From assembly GCF_003751635.1 (NCBI RefSeq), contig NZ_RJVI01000002.1, positions 731,986 to 795,985 on the forward strand: a DNA stretch of 64,000 bases, in the 5' to 3' direction. Shown one piece after another: positions 1 to 9,581 of the stretch; the stretch's first letter is position 1; each line of letters opens with the position of its first letter. Under the pieces are notes generated by a model. That model saw only the letters and a program-made list of their open reading frames with translations. It ran no database searches and was not told the origin of the DNA. The DNA comes from Inmirania thermothiophila (GTDB lineage: Bacteria; Pseudomonadota; Gammaproteobacteria; DSM-100275). A program made the position numbers and the translations under genes.

Positions 1-625
1 GCCCCTCCCGCACCGCGGCGTAGTTGGTGGAGACCCCGGCGGGGACCCAGAGCAGCTCCTCGTAGCGCCCGTCGGCGTGGAGGTGGGTGGAGAGGATGCC
101 CGGCGCGCTGTCGGCCACGAGCACCACCGCGCCGGCGCCGTCGCCGAAGAGGACGCAGGTGCTGCGGTCGTGCCAATCGAGGATGCGCGAGAAGGTCTCG
201 GCGCCCACCACCAGCGCGTTGCGGGCGCTGCCCGTGCGCACGAACTTCTCCGCCACCGCGAGGGCGTAGACGAAGCCCGTGCACACCGCCTGCACGTCGA
301 AGGCGGGACAGCCGGCGGCGCCGAGGCGGCGCTGCAGCTGGCAGGCGGTGCTCGGGAAGACGCGGTCCGGCGTCGTCGTCGCCAGCACGATGAGATCGAG
401 CCCGCGCGGATCCAGCGCCGCCGCCTCCAGGGCGCGGCGCGCGGCCTGCTCGGCGAGATCCGCGGTGGTCTCCCCGTCGGCGGCGATGTGGCGCTTGCGG
501 ATGCCTGTGCGGGTGCGGATCCACTCGTCCGAGGTGTCCACCATCCGCTCGAGGTCAGCGTTGGTGAGCACCTTCTCGGGCAGATAGCCGCCGGTGCCGG
601 CGATGCGCGCGTAGGTCCCGCTCAA
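1..625 (-). CDS. fabH: 3-oxoacyl-ACP synthase III (FabH), C-terminus off window
   Basis: FabH condenses acetyl-CoA with malonyl-ACP to start fatty acid synthesis in the cytoplasm. About 208 of the usual ~320 residues are present, and the missing part is the C-terminus beyond the left edge. The reading shows the typical N-terminal half: a GTGGYLPE start region, [10 protein letters not shown] near residues 33-42, and the active-site cysteine in VQAVCTGF (Cys115, equivalent to E. coli Cys112). The catalytic His and Asn lie in the missing part. No ATG fits the conserved N-terminus. A TTG at 625 overlaps the plsX stop codon (TTGA), so TTG is taken as the start and translational coupling to plsX is likely. 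It is the last visible gene of the yceD-rpmF-plsX-fabH operon. Confidence 0.93.
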   Translation of the reverse strand, partial: MSGTYARIAGTGGYLPEKVLTNADLERMVDTSDEWIRTRTGIRKRHIAADGETTADLAEQAARRALEAAALDPRGLDLIVLATTTPDRVFPSTACQLQRRLGAAGCPAFDVQAVCTGFVYALAVAEKFVRTGSARNALVVGAETFSRILDWHDRSTCVLFGDGAGAVVLVADSAPGILSTHLHADGRYEELLWVPAGVSTNYAAVREG

Positions 626-1647
626 GACGCCGCCCTCGCCCCCAGCAGCTTCTCGAGCTCGCTGTCGATGCGCTCCGGCACCTGCTTGCGCGCCTCGGCG
701 CGGGCGATGCCGATGGCGTTGGCGAAGGCGAGGGCGTCGGCGCCGCCGTGGCTCTTGATGACGATGCCCTGCAGCCCGAGGAGGCTCGCGCCGTTGTAGC
801 GGCGCGGGTCGATGCGCCGCCCCAGCCGGCGCAGCACGGGCATCGCCACCAGCGCCGCGAGGCGGCCGTAGAGCGAGCCGCCGAAGGTCTCGCGCATGTA
901 GTGGCGGATCATCTTCGCCACCCCCTCGCTGGCCTTGAGCATGACGTTGCCGACGAAGCCGTCGCACACCACCACGTCGGCCGCCCCCAGGTAGATCCCG
1001 TCGCCCTCGACGTAGCCCACGTAGTTGAGGTCGCTGGCGGCGAGCAGCCGCGCCGCCTCCTTGACCTCGTCGATGCCCTTGATCTCCTCCTCGCCGATGT
1101 TGAGCAGCCCCACCCGAGGGCTCGCCTTGCCGTCGATGGCGGCGCACAGCACCGATCCCATGACCGCGAACTGGAAGAGGTGCTCGGCGCTCAGCGCCAC
1201 GTTGGCGCCGAGGTCGAGGACGTAGGTGTGGCCGTCGATGGCGGGGATGGCGGTGCAGATGGCGGGGCGGTCGATGCCGGGCAGGGTCTTGAGCACGAAG
1301 CGGGCGATGGCCATGAGCGCGCCCGTGTTGCCGGCGCTGACGCAGGCCTGGACCGCCCCCTCGCGGACGAGGTTGACGGCCACCCGCATGGAGGAGTCGC
1401 GCTTGCTGCGAAGGGCCTGGGCCGGCGGCTCGTCCATGGCCACCACCTGCGAGGCGTGGCGCAGCTCCACGCGCCCGCGGTGCGCCGCCGGGATCGCCCC
1501 CAGCCCGTCGCGCAGCACCGCCTCGTCGCCGACGAGGACGAGATGGAGGTCCGGATGCTCGGCGAGGGCCCGCGCCGCGGCCGGCAGCACCACGGCCGGG
1601 CCGTGGTCGCCCCCCATGGCGTCGAGGGCGATGACGGTCTCGCTCAC
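622..1647 (-). CDS. plsX: Phosphate acyltransferase PlsX
   Basis: PlsX makes acyl-phosphate from acyl-ACP, the acyl donor used by PlsY at the first step of phospholipid synthesis. It is a peripheral membrane enzyme. The 341-residue protein has the usual family length and starts [17 protein letters not shown], with the conserved DAMGGDHGP motif near the N-terminus and a family-typical [16 protein letters not shown] stretch in the second half. It lies between rpmF (22 bases upstream) and fabH (overlapping start), the standard order in gammaproteobacteria, and is presumably transcribed from the promoter upstream of yceD. Confidence 0.97.
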   Translation of the reverse strand: MSETVIALDAMGGDHGPAVVLPAAARALAEHPDLHLVLVGDEAVLRDGLGAIPAAHRGRVELRHASQVVAMDEPPAQALRSKRDSSMRVAVNLVREGAVQACVSAGNTGALMAIARFVLKTLPGIDRPAICTAIPAIDGHTYVLDLGANVALSAEHLFQFAVMGSVLCAAIDGKASPRVGLLNIGEEEIKGIDEVKEAARLLAASDLNYVGYVEGDGIYLGAADVVVCDGFVGNVMLKASEGVAKMIRHYMRETFGGSLYGRLAALVAMPVLRRLGRRIDPRRYNGASLLGLQGIVIKSHGGADALAFANAIGIARAEARKQVPERIDSELEKLLGARAAS

Positions 1648-1669
1648 GGGGCCGGGACCGGCGCGGCGG

Positions 1670-1855
1670 TCAGTCCTCGGACGCCTCGCTGCGCACGACG
1701 CGCCGGCCGCGGTAGTAGCCGCCCGGGGTCACGTGGTGGCGCAGGTGGGTCTCGCCGGTGGTGGGATCGGTGGACAGGGCGGGCGCGCGCAGCGCATCGT
1801 GCGCACGGCGCATGCCGCGCTTGGAGGGCGTCTTGCGGTTCTGCTGAACGGCCAT
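1670..1855 (-). CDS. rpmF: 50S ribosomal protein L32
   Basis: L32 is a small protein of the large ribosomal subunit. The 61-residue sequence starts [20 protein letters not shown], the highly conserved L32 N-terminus. It continues with the [15 protein letters not shown] segment typical of proteobacterial L32, which lacks the zinc cysteines found in some phyla. A GAGGAGC ribosome binding site precedes the ATG. The gene lies 12 bases downstream of yceD, its constant neighbour, and is followed by plsX. Confidence 0.98.
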   Translation of the reverse strand: MAVQQNRKTPSKRGMRRAHDALRAPALSTDPTTGETHLRHHVTPGGYYRGRRVVRSEASED

Positions 1856-1867
1856 CTCGGTTGCTCC

Positions 1868-2380
1868 TCAGCTCGATTCCCCATCTTCGCGCCGCAGGCG
1901 CGCCAGGACCGCGAACGGGTTCGCCCGCCGCGGCGACACCGCCTCCCCCGCGAGCGGGACCGGCGGCTCGCAGACCTCGTGCCGCGCCACCACCGGCAGC
2001 GCCAGGATCAGCTCGTCCTCGACCAGGTCGCCGAGGGCGATGCGCCCGGCGGCGACCAGCGGGTCGTAGCGCTCCGGCAGCGCCGGGGCGGCGGCCTCGT
2101 CGCGCACCAGCGCCAGCGAGACCTCGCTCGCGAGCACCGCCTCGAAGGGCCGCAGGCAGCGCTGGCAGAGCAGCACCACCGTGGCCTCGACCCGCCCGGT
2201 GACGGTGCAGTGCCGCTCGGCGTCGAGGCCGAAGGCGAGATCCACCGACACCGCCTCCGGCAGCGCCTCCACGAGCCCTGCAAGCCGCCCCATGGACGCC
2301 GCCGGCACCCGCCCCACGAGCCGCGCCCGGTCGGCGACGAGCTCGTAGGGATCGATCCAACGCGGAAGCGGCGCCGACAT
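1868..2380 (-). CDS. yceD: YceD/DUF177 family protein
   Basis: This DUF177 family protein is genetically linked to L32 and has been connected to 23S rRNA maturation in other organisms. The 170-residue protein carries the family cysteine pair CQRC in the middle (E. coli YceD also has CQRC) and the conserved C-terminal ending NPFAVLARLRR. An open frame continues upstream to 2500, but alignment with E. coli YceD places the natural start at MSAPLPRW (2380). No Shine-Dalgarno sequence precedes this ATG, and a near-consensus promoter ends only ten bases upstream, so the mRNA may be leaderless. First gene of the rpmF-plsX-fabH operon. Confidence 0.93.
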   Translation of the reverse strand: MSAPLPRWIDPYELVADRARLVGRVPAASMGRLAGLVEALPEAVSVDLAFGLDAERHCTVTGRVEATVVLLCQRCLRPFEAVLASEVSLALVRDEAAAPALPERYDPLVAAGRIALGDLVEDELILALPVVARHEVCEPPVPLAGEAVSPRRANPFAVLARLRREDGESS

Positions 2381-2389
2381 AAGCGGCGA

Positions 2390-2419
2390 ATCATAGGCGC
2401 CCGGGCTCCCGCCTGTCAA
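2390..2419 (-). promoter_or_regulatory. Sigma-70 promoter for yceD-rpmF-plsX-fabH
   Basis: On the minus strand there is a perfect TTGACA (2414-2419), 18 bases of spacing, and TATGAT (2390-2395), one change from the TATAAT consensus. The predicted transcription start falls at about 2383, only a few bases before the yceD ATG at 2380. It is back-to-back with the oadG promoter on the other strand. Confidence 0.8.
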
Positions 2420-2426
2420 AGCACCG

Positions 2427-2456
2427 TTTGCGCCCGCCCCCGAAAGCCGATATGGT
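2427..2456 (+). promoter_or_regulatory. Candidate promoter for oadGAB-pycAB-maf
   Basis: TTTGCG (2427-2432), 18 bases, then TATGGT (2451-2456), about 77 bases before the oadG ATG. The match to the sigma-70 consensus is moderate. No other promoter was noticed in the short gaps between the following genes, so the cluster from oadG to maf may be one transcription unit. Confidence 0.5.
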
Positions 2457-2532
2457 AGCCGCCACATCCGGGAGGACAGCAAATAAACATGCATAATCAA
2501 GGCTCTAACCGATTCGCCGGGGCGGGGGCCGG

Positions 2533-2757
2533 ATGACCCTGGCGGTGCTTCGCGACGGCCTTGCCCTCACGGTCGCGGGCATGGGCACGGTCTTCGCCTT
2601 CCTCGCCCTGCTCGTGGGCGCGGTCAAGGCCATGTCGCGCCTTGCGCTGCGCCTCGCCCCGCCCGCCCCCGCTGCCGCCGACGACCCCCGCGAGGAGGCG
2701 CGGCGCCTTGCCGCGGCCGCCGCCGCGGTGCGCGCCCACCGCGCCCGCCGGCGCTGA
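2533..2757 (+). CDS. oadG: Oxaloacetate decarboxylase Na+ pump, gamma subunit
   Basis: OadG is the small membrane subunit that holds the Na+-pumping oxaloacetate decarboxylase complex together, joining the soluble alpha subunit to membrane subunit beta. The 74-residue protein has one N-terminal membrane segment (roughly residues 8-32, with [14 protein letters not shown]). This is followed by a polar Ala/Arg-rich tail, the normal OadG layout. A purine-rich GGGGCGGGGG stretch precedes the ATG. It is first in the oadG-oadA-oadB order, 16 bases before oadA. Confidence 0.88.
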   Translation: MTLAVLRDGLALTVAGMGTVFAFLALLVGAVKAMSRLALRLAPPAPAAADDPREEARRLAAAAAAVRAHRARRR

Positions 2758-2773
2758 GGTTGCGGAGCGCCCG

Positions 2774-4546
2774 ATGCCCCCCCGCCCCCTCGCCATCACC
2801 GAGCTGGTCCTGCGCGATGCGCACCAGTCGCTCCTCGCCACGCGCATGCGTCTCGAGGACATGCTGCCGGCGGCGGAGCTGCTCGATCGCGCCGGCTACT
2901 GGTCGCTGGAGGTCTGGGGCGGGGCCACCTTCGACGCCTGCATCCGCTTCCTCGGCGAGGATCCGTGGGAGCGGCTGCGCGCGCTGCGCCGGGCGATGCC
3001 CCGCACGCGGCTGCAGATGCTGCTGCGCGGCCAGAACCTGCTCGGCTACCGCCACTACGCCGACGACGTGGTGGAGGCCTTCGTCGAGCGCGCGGCGGAG
3101 AACGGAATCGACGTCTTCCGCATCTTCGACGCCCTCAACGACCTGCGCAACCTCGAGACCGCGGTGCGCGCGACGATCCGCGCCGGCCGCCACGCCCAGG
3201 GCACCATCGCCTACACCGTCAGCCCCGTGCACACCACCGCGATGTGGGTGGATCTCGCCCGCCGGCTCGAGGACATGGGCTGCCACTCCATCTGCATCAA
3301 GGACATGGCCGGCCTGCTCCGGCCCGCGGCGGCGGCCGAGCTGGTGACCCGGATCAAGGCCCACTGCGAGGTGCCCCTCGCCCTGCACTGCCACGCCACC
3401 ACCGGCATGTCCACCGCCACCCTCGTCGCCGCCGCCGAGGCCGGCATCGACCTGGTGGACACCGCCATCTCCTCCATGAGCATGACCTACGGCCACTCCG
3501 CCACCGAGTCGGTGGTGGCCATCCTCGAGGGCGGCGAGCGCGACACCGGCCTCGACCTGCGGCTGCTGGAGGCGATCGCCGCCCACTTCCGCCGCGTGCG
3601 CCGCCGCTACGCCCGCTTCGAGGGCGGGCTGCGCGGCGTCGACTCGCGCATCCTCGTCGCCCAGGTCCCCGGGGGCATGCTCACCAACATGGAGAACCAG
3701 CTCCGCGAGCAGGGCGCCCTCGACCGCCTCGACGAGGTCCTGGAGGAGATCCCGCGGGTGCGCAAGGACCTCGGCTTCCCGCCGCTGGTCACCCCCACCT
3801 CGCAGATCGTCGGCACCCAGGCGGTGCTCAACGTCCTCATGGGCGAGCGCTACCGCACCATCACCCGGGAGGCGGCGGCGCTGCTGCGGGGCGAGTACGG
3901 GGCCACCCCCGCGCCGGTGGACGCGGCCCTGCGGGCACGGGCCCTGCAGGGCGAGGCCCCGGTCACGGGCCGCCCGGCCGACGCGCTGGAGCCGGAGATG
4001 GAACGCCTGACCGAGGCCCTGCGCCGCGAGGCCGCCGCGCGCGGCATCCGGCTCGTCGACCCGGTGGTGGACGACGTCCTGATCTACGCCCTCTTCCCCC
4101 AGGTGGGTCTGCGCTTCCTCGAGAACCGCGGCAACCCCGCGGCCTTCGAGCCGCCGCCCGAGGCGCAGGCGGCGCCGCAGCCGGCGGCCGAGAACCGGCA
4201 GCCGCAGCCCCCCGAGCGCTACCGGGTCACGGTGGAGGGCCGCACCTACGACGTCGTCGTGGCCCCCGGCGGCGAGGCGGCCGCGGTCGCCCGGCGCCCC
4301 GAGGCGTCAGCGCCGACGCCGCCTCCGGACGAGGCCGAGCCCGTCACCGCGCCGCTCGCCGGCCACGTCCTGCGCGTCCTCGTCGCCGAGGGCCGGCAGG
4401 TGGCCGAGGGCGAGCCCCTGGTGGTGCTGGAGGCGATGAAGATGGAGACCGAGGTGCGCGCACGCCGCGCGGGCTCGGTGGCCGCCGTCCGGGTGCGCGA
4501 GGGCGACGCGGTGCAGGTGGGCGACACCCTGCTGCTGCTGGCCTGA
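2774..4546 (+). CDS. oadA: Oxaloacetate decarboxylase alpha subunit, biotinylated
   Basis: The alpha subunit moves the carboxyl group from oxaloacetate to its own biotin, giving pyruvate; OadB then decarboxylates the biotin and pumps Na+ out. The 590-residue protein has an N-terminal carboxyltransferase TIM barrel with LVLRDAHQS (metal-binding Asp15), the KDMAGLL motif with the carbamylated lysine, and the metal-binding LHCHATTG pair. An Ala/Pro-rich linker (about residues 460-510) leads to a biotinyl domain with EAMKMETEV; the biotin Lys556 is 35 residues from the end. [10 protein letters not shown] is the pattern of true decarboxylases, which separates it from the PycB paralogue at 7157-8995. 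The frame is open further upstream, but the ATG at 2774 gives the family N-terminus. Confidence 0.95.
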   Translation: MPPRPLAITELVLRDAHQSLLATRMRLEDMLPAAELLDRAGYWSLEVWGGATFDACIRFLGEDPWERLRALRRAMPRTRLQMLLRGQNLLGYRHYADDVVEAFVERAAENGIDVFRIFDALNDLRNLETAVRATIRAGRHAQGTIAYTVSPVHTTAMWVDLARRLEDMGCHSICIKDMAGLLRPAAAAELVTRIKAHCEVPLALHCHATTGMSTATLVAAAEAGIDLVDTAISSMSMTYGHSATESVVAILEGGERDTGLDLRLLEAIAAHFRRVRRRYARFEGGLRGVDSRILVAQVPGGMLTNMENQLREQGALDRLDEVLEEIPRVRKDLGFPPLVTPTSQIVGTQAVLNVLMGERYRTITREAAALLRGEYGATPAPVDAALRARALQGEAPVTGRPADALEPEMERLTEALRREAAARGIRLVDPVVDDVLIYALFPQVGLRFLENRGNPAAFEPPPEAQAAPQPAAENRQPQPPERYRVTVEGRTYDVVVAPGGEAAAVARRPEASAPTPPPDEAEPVTAPLAGHVLRVLVAEGRQVAEGEPLVVLEAMKMETEVRARRAGSVAAVRVREGDAVQVGDTLLLLA

Positions 4547-4555
4547 GCGGGAGCC

Positions 4556-5695
4556 ATGGGCGAGGTGCTGCCGGCGAGGCTGTGGGCCACCACCGGGGTC
4601 GCCAACCTCGGTGCCGGCGAGGCGGCGATGATCGCCGTCGGCGCGCTGCTCCTCTACCTCGCCATCGCCCGCCGCTTCGAGCCGCTGCTGCTCATCCCCA
4701 TCGGCTTCGGGGCCATCCTCGCCAACATCCCGGTGGCCGGCCTCGGCGGCCCCGACGGCCTGCTCGGGATGCTGGTCCACGTGGGCATCGACACCGGCGT
4801 CTTCCCCCTGCTGATCTTCATGGGCGTGGGCGCCCTCACCGACTTCGGGCCGCTGATCGCGATGCCGAGCACGCTGCTGCTCGGGGCGGCGGCGCAGTTC
4901 GGCATCTTCCTCACCCTGCTCGGGGCGCTCGCCCTCGACGCCCTGCCCGGCTTCGACTTCTCCCTGCGCGAGGCCGCCGCCATCGGCATCATCGGCGGCG
5001 CCGACGGACCCACCGCCATCTTCCTCGCCTCGCGCCTCGCCCCGGAGCTGCTCGGCGCCATCGCCGTCGCCGCCTACTCCTACATGGCGCTGGTGCCGCT
5101 GATCCAGCCGCCCATCATGCGCGCGCTGACCACCGAGGCCGAGCGCCGCGTGGTGATGGCGCAGCTGCGCCCGGTCTCGCGCCTCGAGCGCATCCTCTTT
5201 CCGCTCACGGTGCTGGCGCTGACGGCGCTGCTGCTGCCGAGCGCGGCGCCGCTCATCGGCATGCTCACCTTCGGCAACCTCCTGCGCGAGGCGGGGGTGG
5301 TGGAGCGGCTGTCGAAGGCGGCCCAGAACGAGATCGTCAACACCGTCACCATCCTGCTCGGGCTCGGCGTAGGCTCCAAGCTCTCGGCGGACCGCTTCCT
5401 GAGCGTGGAGACGGTGGGGATCCTGGCGCTGGGGGCCGCGGCCTTCGCCGTCGGCACCGCCTCCGGCGTCCTCATGGGGAAATTGATGCACCGCGTCACC
5501 CGCGGTAAGGTGAACCCGCTGATCGGCGCCGCCGGGGTCTCCGCGGTGCCGATGGCGGCCCGCGTGGTCAACCGCGTGGGGCTCGAGGCCGACCGCCACA
5601 ACTTCCTCCTGATGCACGCCATGGGGCCCAACGTGGCCGGCGTCATCGGTTCCGCGGTGGCCGCCGGCGTGCTGCTGGCGGTGCTGGAGAGGTGA
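4556..5695 (+). CDS. oadB: Oxaloacetate decarboxylase Na+ pump, beta subunit
   Basis: OadB is the integral membrane subunit that releases CO2 from carboxybiotin and uses the energy to export Na+. The 379-residue protein is strongly hydrophobic throughout. It contains the signature [12 protein letters not shown] near residue 145, which carries the essential aspartate of the pump. It starts 9 bases after oadA with a GGGAG ribosome binding site. It completes a standard oadGAB set, which implies a sodium gradient used or made by this cell; nhaA and nhaD elsewhere in the window fit with that. Confidence 0.95.
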   Translation: MGEVLPARLWATTGVANLGAGEAAMIAVGALLLYLAIARRFEPLLLIPIGFGAILANIPVAGLGGPDGLLGMLVHVGIDTGVFPLLIFMGVGALTDFGPLIAMPSTLLLGAAAQFGIFLTLLGALALDALPGFDFSLREAAAIGIIGGADGPTAIFLASRLAPELLGAIAVAAYSYMALVPLIQPPIMRALTTEAERRVVMAQLRPVSRLERILFPLTVLALTALLLPSAAPLIGMLTFGNLLREAGVVERLSKAAQNEIVNTVTILLGLGVGSKLSADRFLSVETVGILALGAAAFAVGTASGVLMGKLMHRVTRGKVNPLIGAAGVSAVPMAARVVNRVGLEADRHNFLLMHAMGPNVAGVIGSAVAAGVLLAVLER

Positions 5696-5723
5696 GCGGC
5701 GGCCGGGGCTACGGGGGAGAGCA

Positions 5724-7139
5724 ATGAAGAAGATCCTGATCGCCAACCGGGGCGAGGTGGCGGTGCGCATCGTGCGCGCCTGCGCCGAGCTGGGGATCCG
5801 CTCGGCGGCCATCTACACCGACGCCGACCGCCACGCCCTGCACGTGAAGAAGGCGGACGAGGCCTATCACATCGGCCCCGACTCGGTGGCCGCCTACCTC
5901 AACGCCCACCGCATCGCCAACCTCGCGGTGGCCACGGGCTGCGACGCCGTCCACCCCGGCTACGGCTTCCTCTCGGAGAACGCCGAGTTCGCCGAGATCT
6001 GCGCCCGGCGCCGCCTCACCTTCATCGGCCCCTCGCCCGAGGCGATCCGCCGCATGGGGGACAAGACCGAGGCCCGCAAGACGATGCAGGAGGCGGGGGT
6101 GCCGGTGGTGCCGGGCAGCGAGGGCAACGTCGCCGACGTCGACGAGGCCCTCGCGGTGGCCGAGCGCATCGGCTACCCGGTGATGCTCAAGGCCACCTCC
6201 GGCGGGGGCGGACGCGGCATCCGCCGCTGCGACGACGCCGAGGAGCTGCGCCGGCAGTTCCCGCGCGTGGTCTCGGAGGCGAGCAAGGCCTTCGGGCGCG
6301 CCGAGGTGTTCATCGAGAAGTGCATCGTCCGCCCGCGCCACATCGAGGTGCAGGTCCTCGCCGACAAGTACGGCAACGTCGTCCACCTCTTCGAGCGGGA
6401 CTGCTCCATCCAGCGCCGGCACCAGAAGCTGGTGGAGATCGCGCCCTCGCCCCAGATCGACCCGAAGCTGCGCGCGCGTCTGGGGGAGCTTGCGGTGACC
6501 GCGGCCCGCGCCGTCGGCTACGAGAACGCGGGCACCGTCGAGTTCCTCGTGGACGCCGACGGCAACGCCTACTTCATGGAGATGAACACGCGCCTGCAGG
6601 TGGAGCACACCGTCACCGAGCAGGTCACGGGCATCGACATCGTGCAGGAGCAGATCCGCATCGCCGGCGGTGCGCGCCTCGCCTTCCGCCAGGAGGACGT
6701 GCAGATGCGGGGCTATGCGATCCAGTTCCGTATCAACGCCGAGGACCCCAAGAACGACTTCCTGCCGAGCTTCGGCCGCATCACCCGCTACTACGCCCCG
6801 GGCGGCCCCGGCGTGCGCACCGACGCCGCCATCTACACCGGCTACGAGATCCCGCCCTACTACGACTCCATGGTGGCCAAGCTGGTGGTGTGGGCGCTGG
6901 ACTGGAAGGGCGCGGTGGCGCGGGCACGGCGCGCCCTGCGCGACATCGGCGTCTACGGCGTGCGCACCACCATCCCCTACCACCAGCGCATCGTCGAGTG
7001 CGACGACTTTCTCGAGGGGCGCTTCGACACCGCCTTCGTGGAGGAGCACCCCGAGCTCGCCCACTATCCCGAGCGGGTCTCGCCCCGCGATCTCGCGGCC
7101 GCCATCGGCGCCGCCATCGCCGCCCACGCCGGCCTGTGA
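5724..7139 (+). CDS. pycA: Pyruvate carboxylase subunit A (biotin carboxylase)
   Basis: This subunit carboxylates biotin with ATP and bicarbonate. The 471-residue protein is a complete biotin carboxylase: the N-terminal KKILIANRGEVAVRIVRA, an ATP-grasp glycine loop SGGGGRGIRRC near residues 160-170, EMNTRLQVEHTVTE with the catalytic residues, and a C-terminal domain. It could be mistaken for AccC of acetyl-CoA carboxylase. It is assigned to pyruvate carboxylase because the next gene, 17 bases downstream, encodes the carboxyltransferase-biotinyl partner and no accB is present. A GGGGGAGAG ribosome binding site precedes the ATG. Confidence 0.88.
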   Translation: MKKILIANRGEVAVRIVRACAELGIRSAAIYTDADRHALHVKKADEAYHIGPDSVAAYLNAHRIANLAVATGCDAVHPGYGFLSENAEFAEICARRRLTFIGPSPEAIRRMGDKTEARKTMQEAGVPVVPGSEGNVADVDEALAVAERIGYPVMLKATSGGGGRGIRRCDDAEELRRQFPRVVSEASKAFGRAEVFIEKCIVRPRHIEVQVLADKYGNVVHLFERDCSIQRRHQKLVEIAPSPQIDPKLRARLGELAVTAARAVGYENAGTVEFLVDADGNAYFMEMNTRLQVEHTVTEQVTGIDIVQEQIRIAGGARLAFRQEDVQMRGYAIQFRINAEDPKNDFLPSFGRITRYYAPGGPGVRTDAAIYTGYEIPPYYDSMVAKLVVWALDWKGAVARARRALRDIGVYGVRTTIPYHQRIVECDDFLEGRFDTAFVEEHPELAHYPERVSPRDLAAAIGAAIAAHAGL

Positions 7140-7156
7140 CGAGGAGAGACAGCGCC

Positions 7157-8995
7157 ATGCCCAAGGTCAACGTCACCGAGGTGGTCCTGCGCGACGGCCA
7201 CCAGAGCCTCATCGCCACCCGCATGCGCACCGAGGACATGCTCCCCATCTGCGGGGAGCTGGACGCCGCAGGCTACTGGTCGCTGGAGGTCTGGGGCGGC
7301 GCCACCTTCGACGCCTGCCTGCGCTTCCTCAAGGAGGATCCGTGGGAGCGGCTGCGCCGGCTGCGCGAGGCCCTGCCGAAGACGCGGCTGCAGATGCTGC
7401 TGCGGGGGCAGAATCTCCTCGGCTACCGCCACTATTCCGACGACGTCGTCGAGGCCTTCGTTGAGCGCGCCGCGGACAACGGCATCGACGTCTTCCGCAT
7501 CTTCGACGCCCTCAACGACGTGCGCAATCTCGAGACCGCGGTGCGTGCGGTCAAGCGCACGGGCCGCCACGCCCAGGGCGCCATCTGCTACACCATCAGC
7601 CCCGTGCACCGGGTGGAAGACTTCGTCGCCCTCGGCCGCACCCTCGAGGAGATGGGCTGCGACAGCATCGTGGTCAAGGACATGGCCGGGCTGCTCACCC
7701 CGGCGGCGGCGGCCGAGCTCTTCGCCGGCCTCTCCGAGGCCGTCTCGGTGCCCCTCGCCCTCCACACCCACGACTCCGCCGGGGTGGCCGCCCTCTGCCA
7801 GCTCAAGGCGATCGAGAACGGCTGCACCCACATCGACACCGCCATCTCGGCCTTCTCCGGCGGCGCCAGCCACCCCTGCACCGAGAGCATGGTGGTGGCG
7901 CTCGAGGGCACCGAGCACGATACCGGCCTCGACCTCGAGCGGCTGCAGCGCATCGGCTTCTACTTCCGCGAGGTGCGCAGGAAGTACCACCAGTTCGAGA
8001 GCGAGGCCACCGGCATCGACACCCGGGTGCACACCTTCCAGGTGCCGGGGGGGATGATCTCCAACCTCTACCTGCAACTGCGCGAGCAGGGGGCGCTCGC
8101 GCGCATGAACGAGGTCCTGGCCGAGATCCCGCGCGTGCGCGAGGACCTCGGCTTCCCACCGCTGGTCACCCCCACCTCGCAGATCGTCGGCACCCAGGCG
8201 GTGCTCAACGTCCTCACCGGCGAGCGCTACAAGACCATCACCAACGAGGTCAAGCTCTACCTCAAGGGCCACTACGGCCGCCCGCCGGGCCCCGTCAACG
8301 AGGCCGTGCGCCGCCAGGCGATCGGGAGCGAGGAACCCATCGAGGCGCGCCCGGCCGATCTGCTCCGGCCCGAGCTCGAGCGGCTGCGCGAGGAGATCGG
8401 GGCCCTCGCCGGGTGTGCCGAGGACGTGCTCACCTTCGCCATGTTCCCGGACGTCGGCCGCCGCTTCCTCGAGGAGCGCCAGGCCGGCACCCTCACCCCC
8501 GAGCCGCTGGAGCCCCCGGCCGCCCCCGCCGCCGACGCGGGGCCGCAGGCCGCACCGGTGGCGTTCAAGGTCACCATCCACGGCGAGACCTACGAGATCC
8601 GGGTCACCGGCAGCGGCCACCGCGGCCAGGGCAGCCGGCCCTACTACCTGGTGGTGGACGGGGTGCCGGAGGAGGTCCTGGTGGAGACCCTCGAGGAGGT
8701 GCTGCTCGGCGAGGACGGCCGCCCCGTGCCCGGGGCCGCCGCCGGGGCCAGCGGCCGGCCCCGCGCCACCGGTCCCGGCCACGTCACCACCTCCATGCCG
8801 GCCACCGTGGTCGAGGTGCTGGTCAAGGAGGGCGACGAGGTCCAGGCGGGCGACCCGGTGCTCGTCACCGAGGCCATGAAGATGGAGACCGAGGTCCAGG
8901 CGCCGGTGGCCGGCCGCGTCAAGGCCGTCCACGTCGCCAAGGGCGACCGCGTCAACCCGGACGAGGCCCTGATCGAGATCGAGCCCGCCGGATGA
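7157..8995 (+). CDS. pycB: Pyruvate carboxylase subunit B (carboxyltransferase-biotinyl)
   Basis: Subunit B carries biotin and transfers CO2 from it to pyruvate, forming oxaloacetate. The 612-residue protein has the same build as Oad[25 protein letters not shown] metal ligands, a flexible linker, and a biotinyl domain with EAMKMETEV, where Lys575 is the biotin site. The LHTHDSAG and [11 protein letters not shown] stretches differ from the decarboxylase LHCHATTG pattern of the upstream paralogue. With pycA directly upstream this points to carboxylation, not decarboxylation. A second decarboxylase alpha subunit remains possible, since names in this family are often exchanged. Its TGA overlaps the maf start (ATGA). 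Confidence 0.85.
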   Translation: MPKVNVTEVVLRDGHQSLIATRMRTEDMLPICGELDAAGYWSLEVWGGATFDACLRFLKEDPWERLRRLREALPKTRLQMLLRGQNLLGYRHYSDDVVEAFVERAADNGIDVFRIFDALNDVRNLETAVRAVKRTGRHAQGAICYTISPVHRVEDFVALGRTLEEMGCDSIVVKDMAGLLTPAAAAELFAGLSEAVSVPLALHTHDSAGVAALCQLKAIENGCTHIDTAISAFSGGASHPCTESMVVALEGTEHDTGLDLERLQRIGFYFREVRRKYHQFESEATGIDTRVHTFQVPGGMISNLYLQLREQGALARMNEVLAEIPRVREDLGFPPLVTPTSQIVGTQAVLNVLTGERYKTITNEVKLYLKGHYGRPPGPVNEAVRRQAIGSEEPIEARPADLLRPELERLREEIGALAGCAEDVLTFAMFPDVGRRFLEERQAGTLTPEPLEPPAAPAADAGPQAAPVAFKVTIHGETYEIRVTGSGHRGQGSRPYYLVVDGVPEEVLVETLEEVLLGEDGRPVPGAAAGASGRPRATGPGHVTTSMPATVVEVLVKEGDEVQAGDPVLVTEAMKMETEVQAPVAGRVKAVHVAKGDRVNPDEALIEIEPAG

Positions 8996-9576
8996 GCCGA
9001 CGCATCGTCCTCGCCTCCACCTCGCCCTACCGGCGCGAGCTGCTCGCGCGCCTCGGCCTGCCCTTCGCCACCGCCGCCCCCGGCGTGGACGAGACGCCGC
9101 GCGCGGGCGAGGCGCCCGCCGCGCTGGTGGCGCGCCTCGCCGAGGCCAAGGCCCGCGCCGTCGCCCCCGCCTTCCCCGACGCCCTCGTCATCGGCTCGGA
9201 CCAAGTGGCGGTCCTCGAGGACGGCACGCTGCTCACCAAGCCCGGCGGTCACGAGCGGGCGCGGGCGCAGCTCGCCGCCGCCTCCGGCCGCACCGTCACC
9301 TTCCTCACCGGGCTCTGCCTGCTGGATGCGGCCACGGGCGCGGCGCAGACGGACGTGGTCCCGTTCCGGGTGCGCTTCCGCACCCTCGACCCGGAGCGCA
9401 TCGAGCGCTACCTCGCGCGGGAGCGCCCCTACGACTGCGCCGGCAGCTTCCGCAGCGAGGGCCTCGGGATCGCCCTCTTCCGGGCCATGGAAGGGGAGGA
9501 CCCCACGGCCCTCGTGGGCCTGCCTCTCATCCGCCTCGTGGACTTCCTCGCCGCGGCCGGCGTCGCGGTGCCCTGA
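8992..9576 (+). CDS. maf: Maf-family nucleotide pyrophosphatase (YceF type)
   Basis: Maf proteins hydrolyse non-canonical or modified nucleoside triphosphates; the YceF subgroup prefers m7GTP. The 194-residue protein has the N-terminal [18 protein letters not shown] signature, the catalytic SDQV motif near residue 65, and [13 protein letters not shown] in the C-terminal half, which is typical of the YceF group. The ATG overlaps the pycB stop, so translation is coupled to an unrelated metabolic gene. In E. coli yceF lies divergent from yceD, and this orientation is kept here with the oad/pyc cluster in between. Confidence 0.92.
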   Translation: MSRRIVLASTSPYRRELLARLGLPFATAAPGVDETPRAGEAPAALVARLAEAKARAVAPAFPDALVIGSDQVAVLEDGTLLTKPGGHERARAQLAAASGRTVTFLTGLCLLDAATGAAQTDVVPFRVRFRTLDPERIERYLARERPYDCAGSFRSEGLGIALFRAMEGEDPTALVGLPLIRLVDFLAAAGVAVP

Positions 9577-9581
9577 GGCCC

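Noticed and set aside
748-2202. Long plus-strand open frame across plsX, rpmF and yceD
   Set aside because: It is an antisense shadow of recognised minus-strand genes, caused by very high GC; it has no family motifs.
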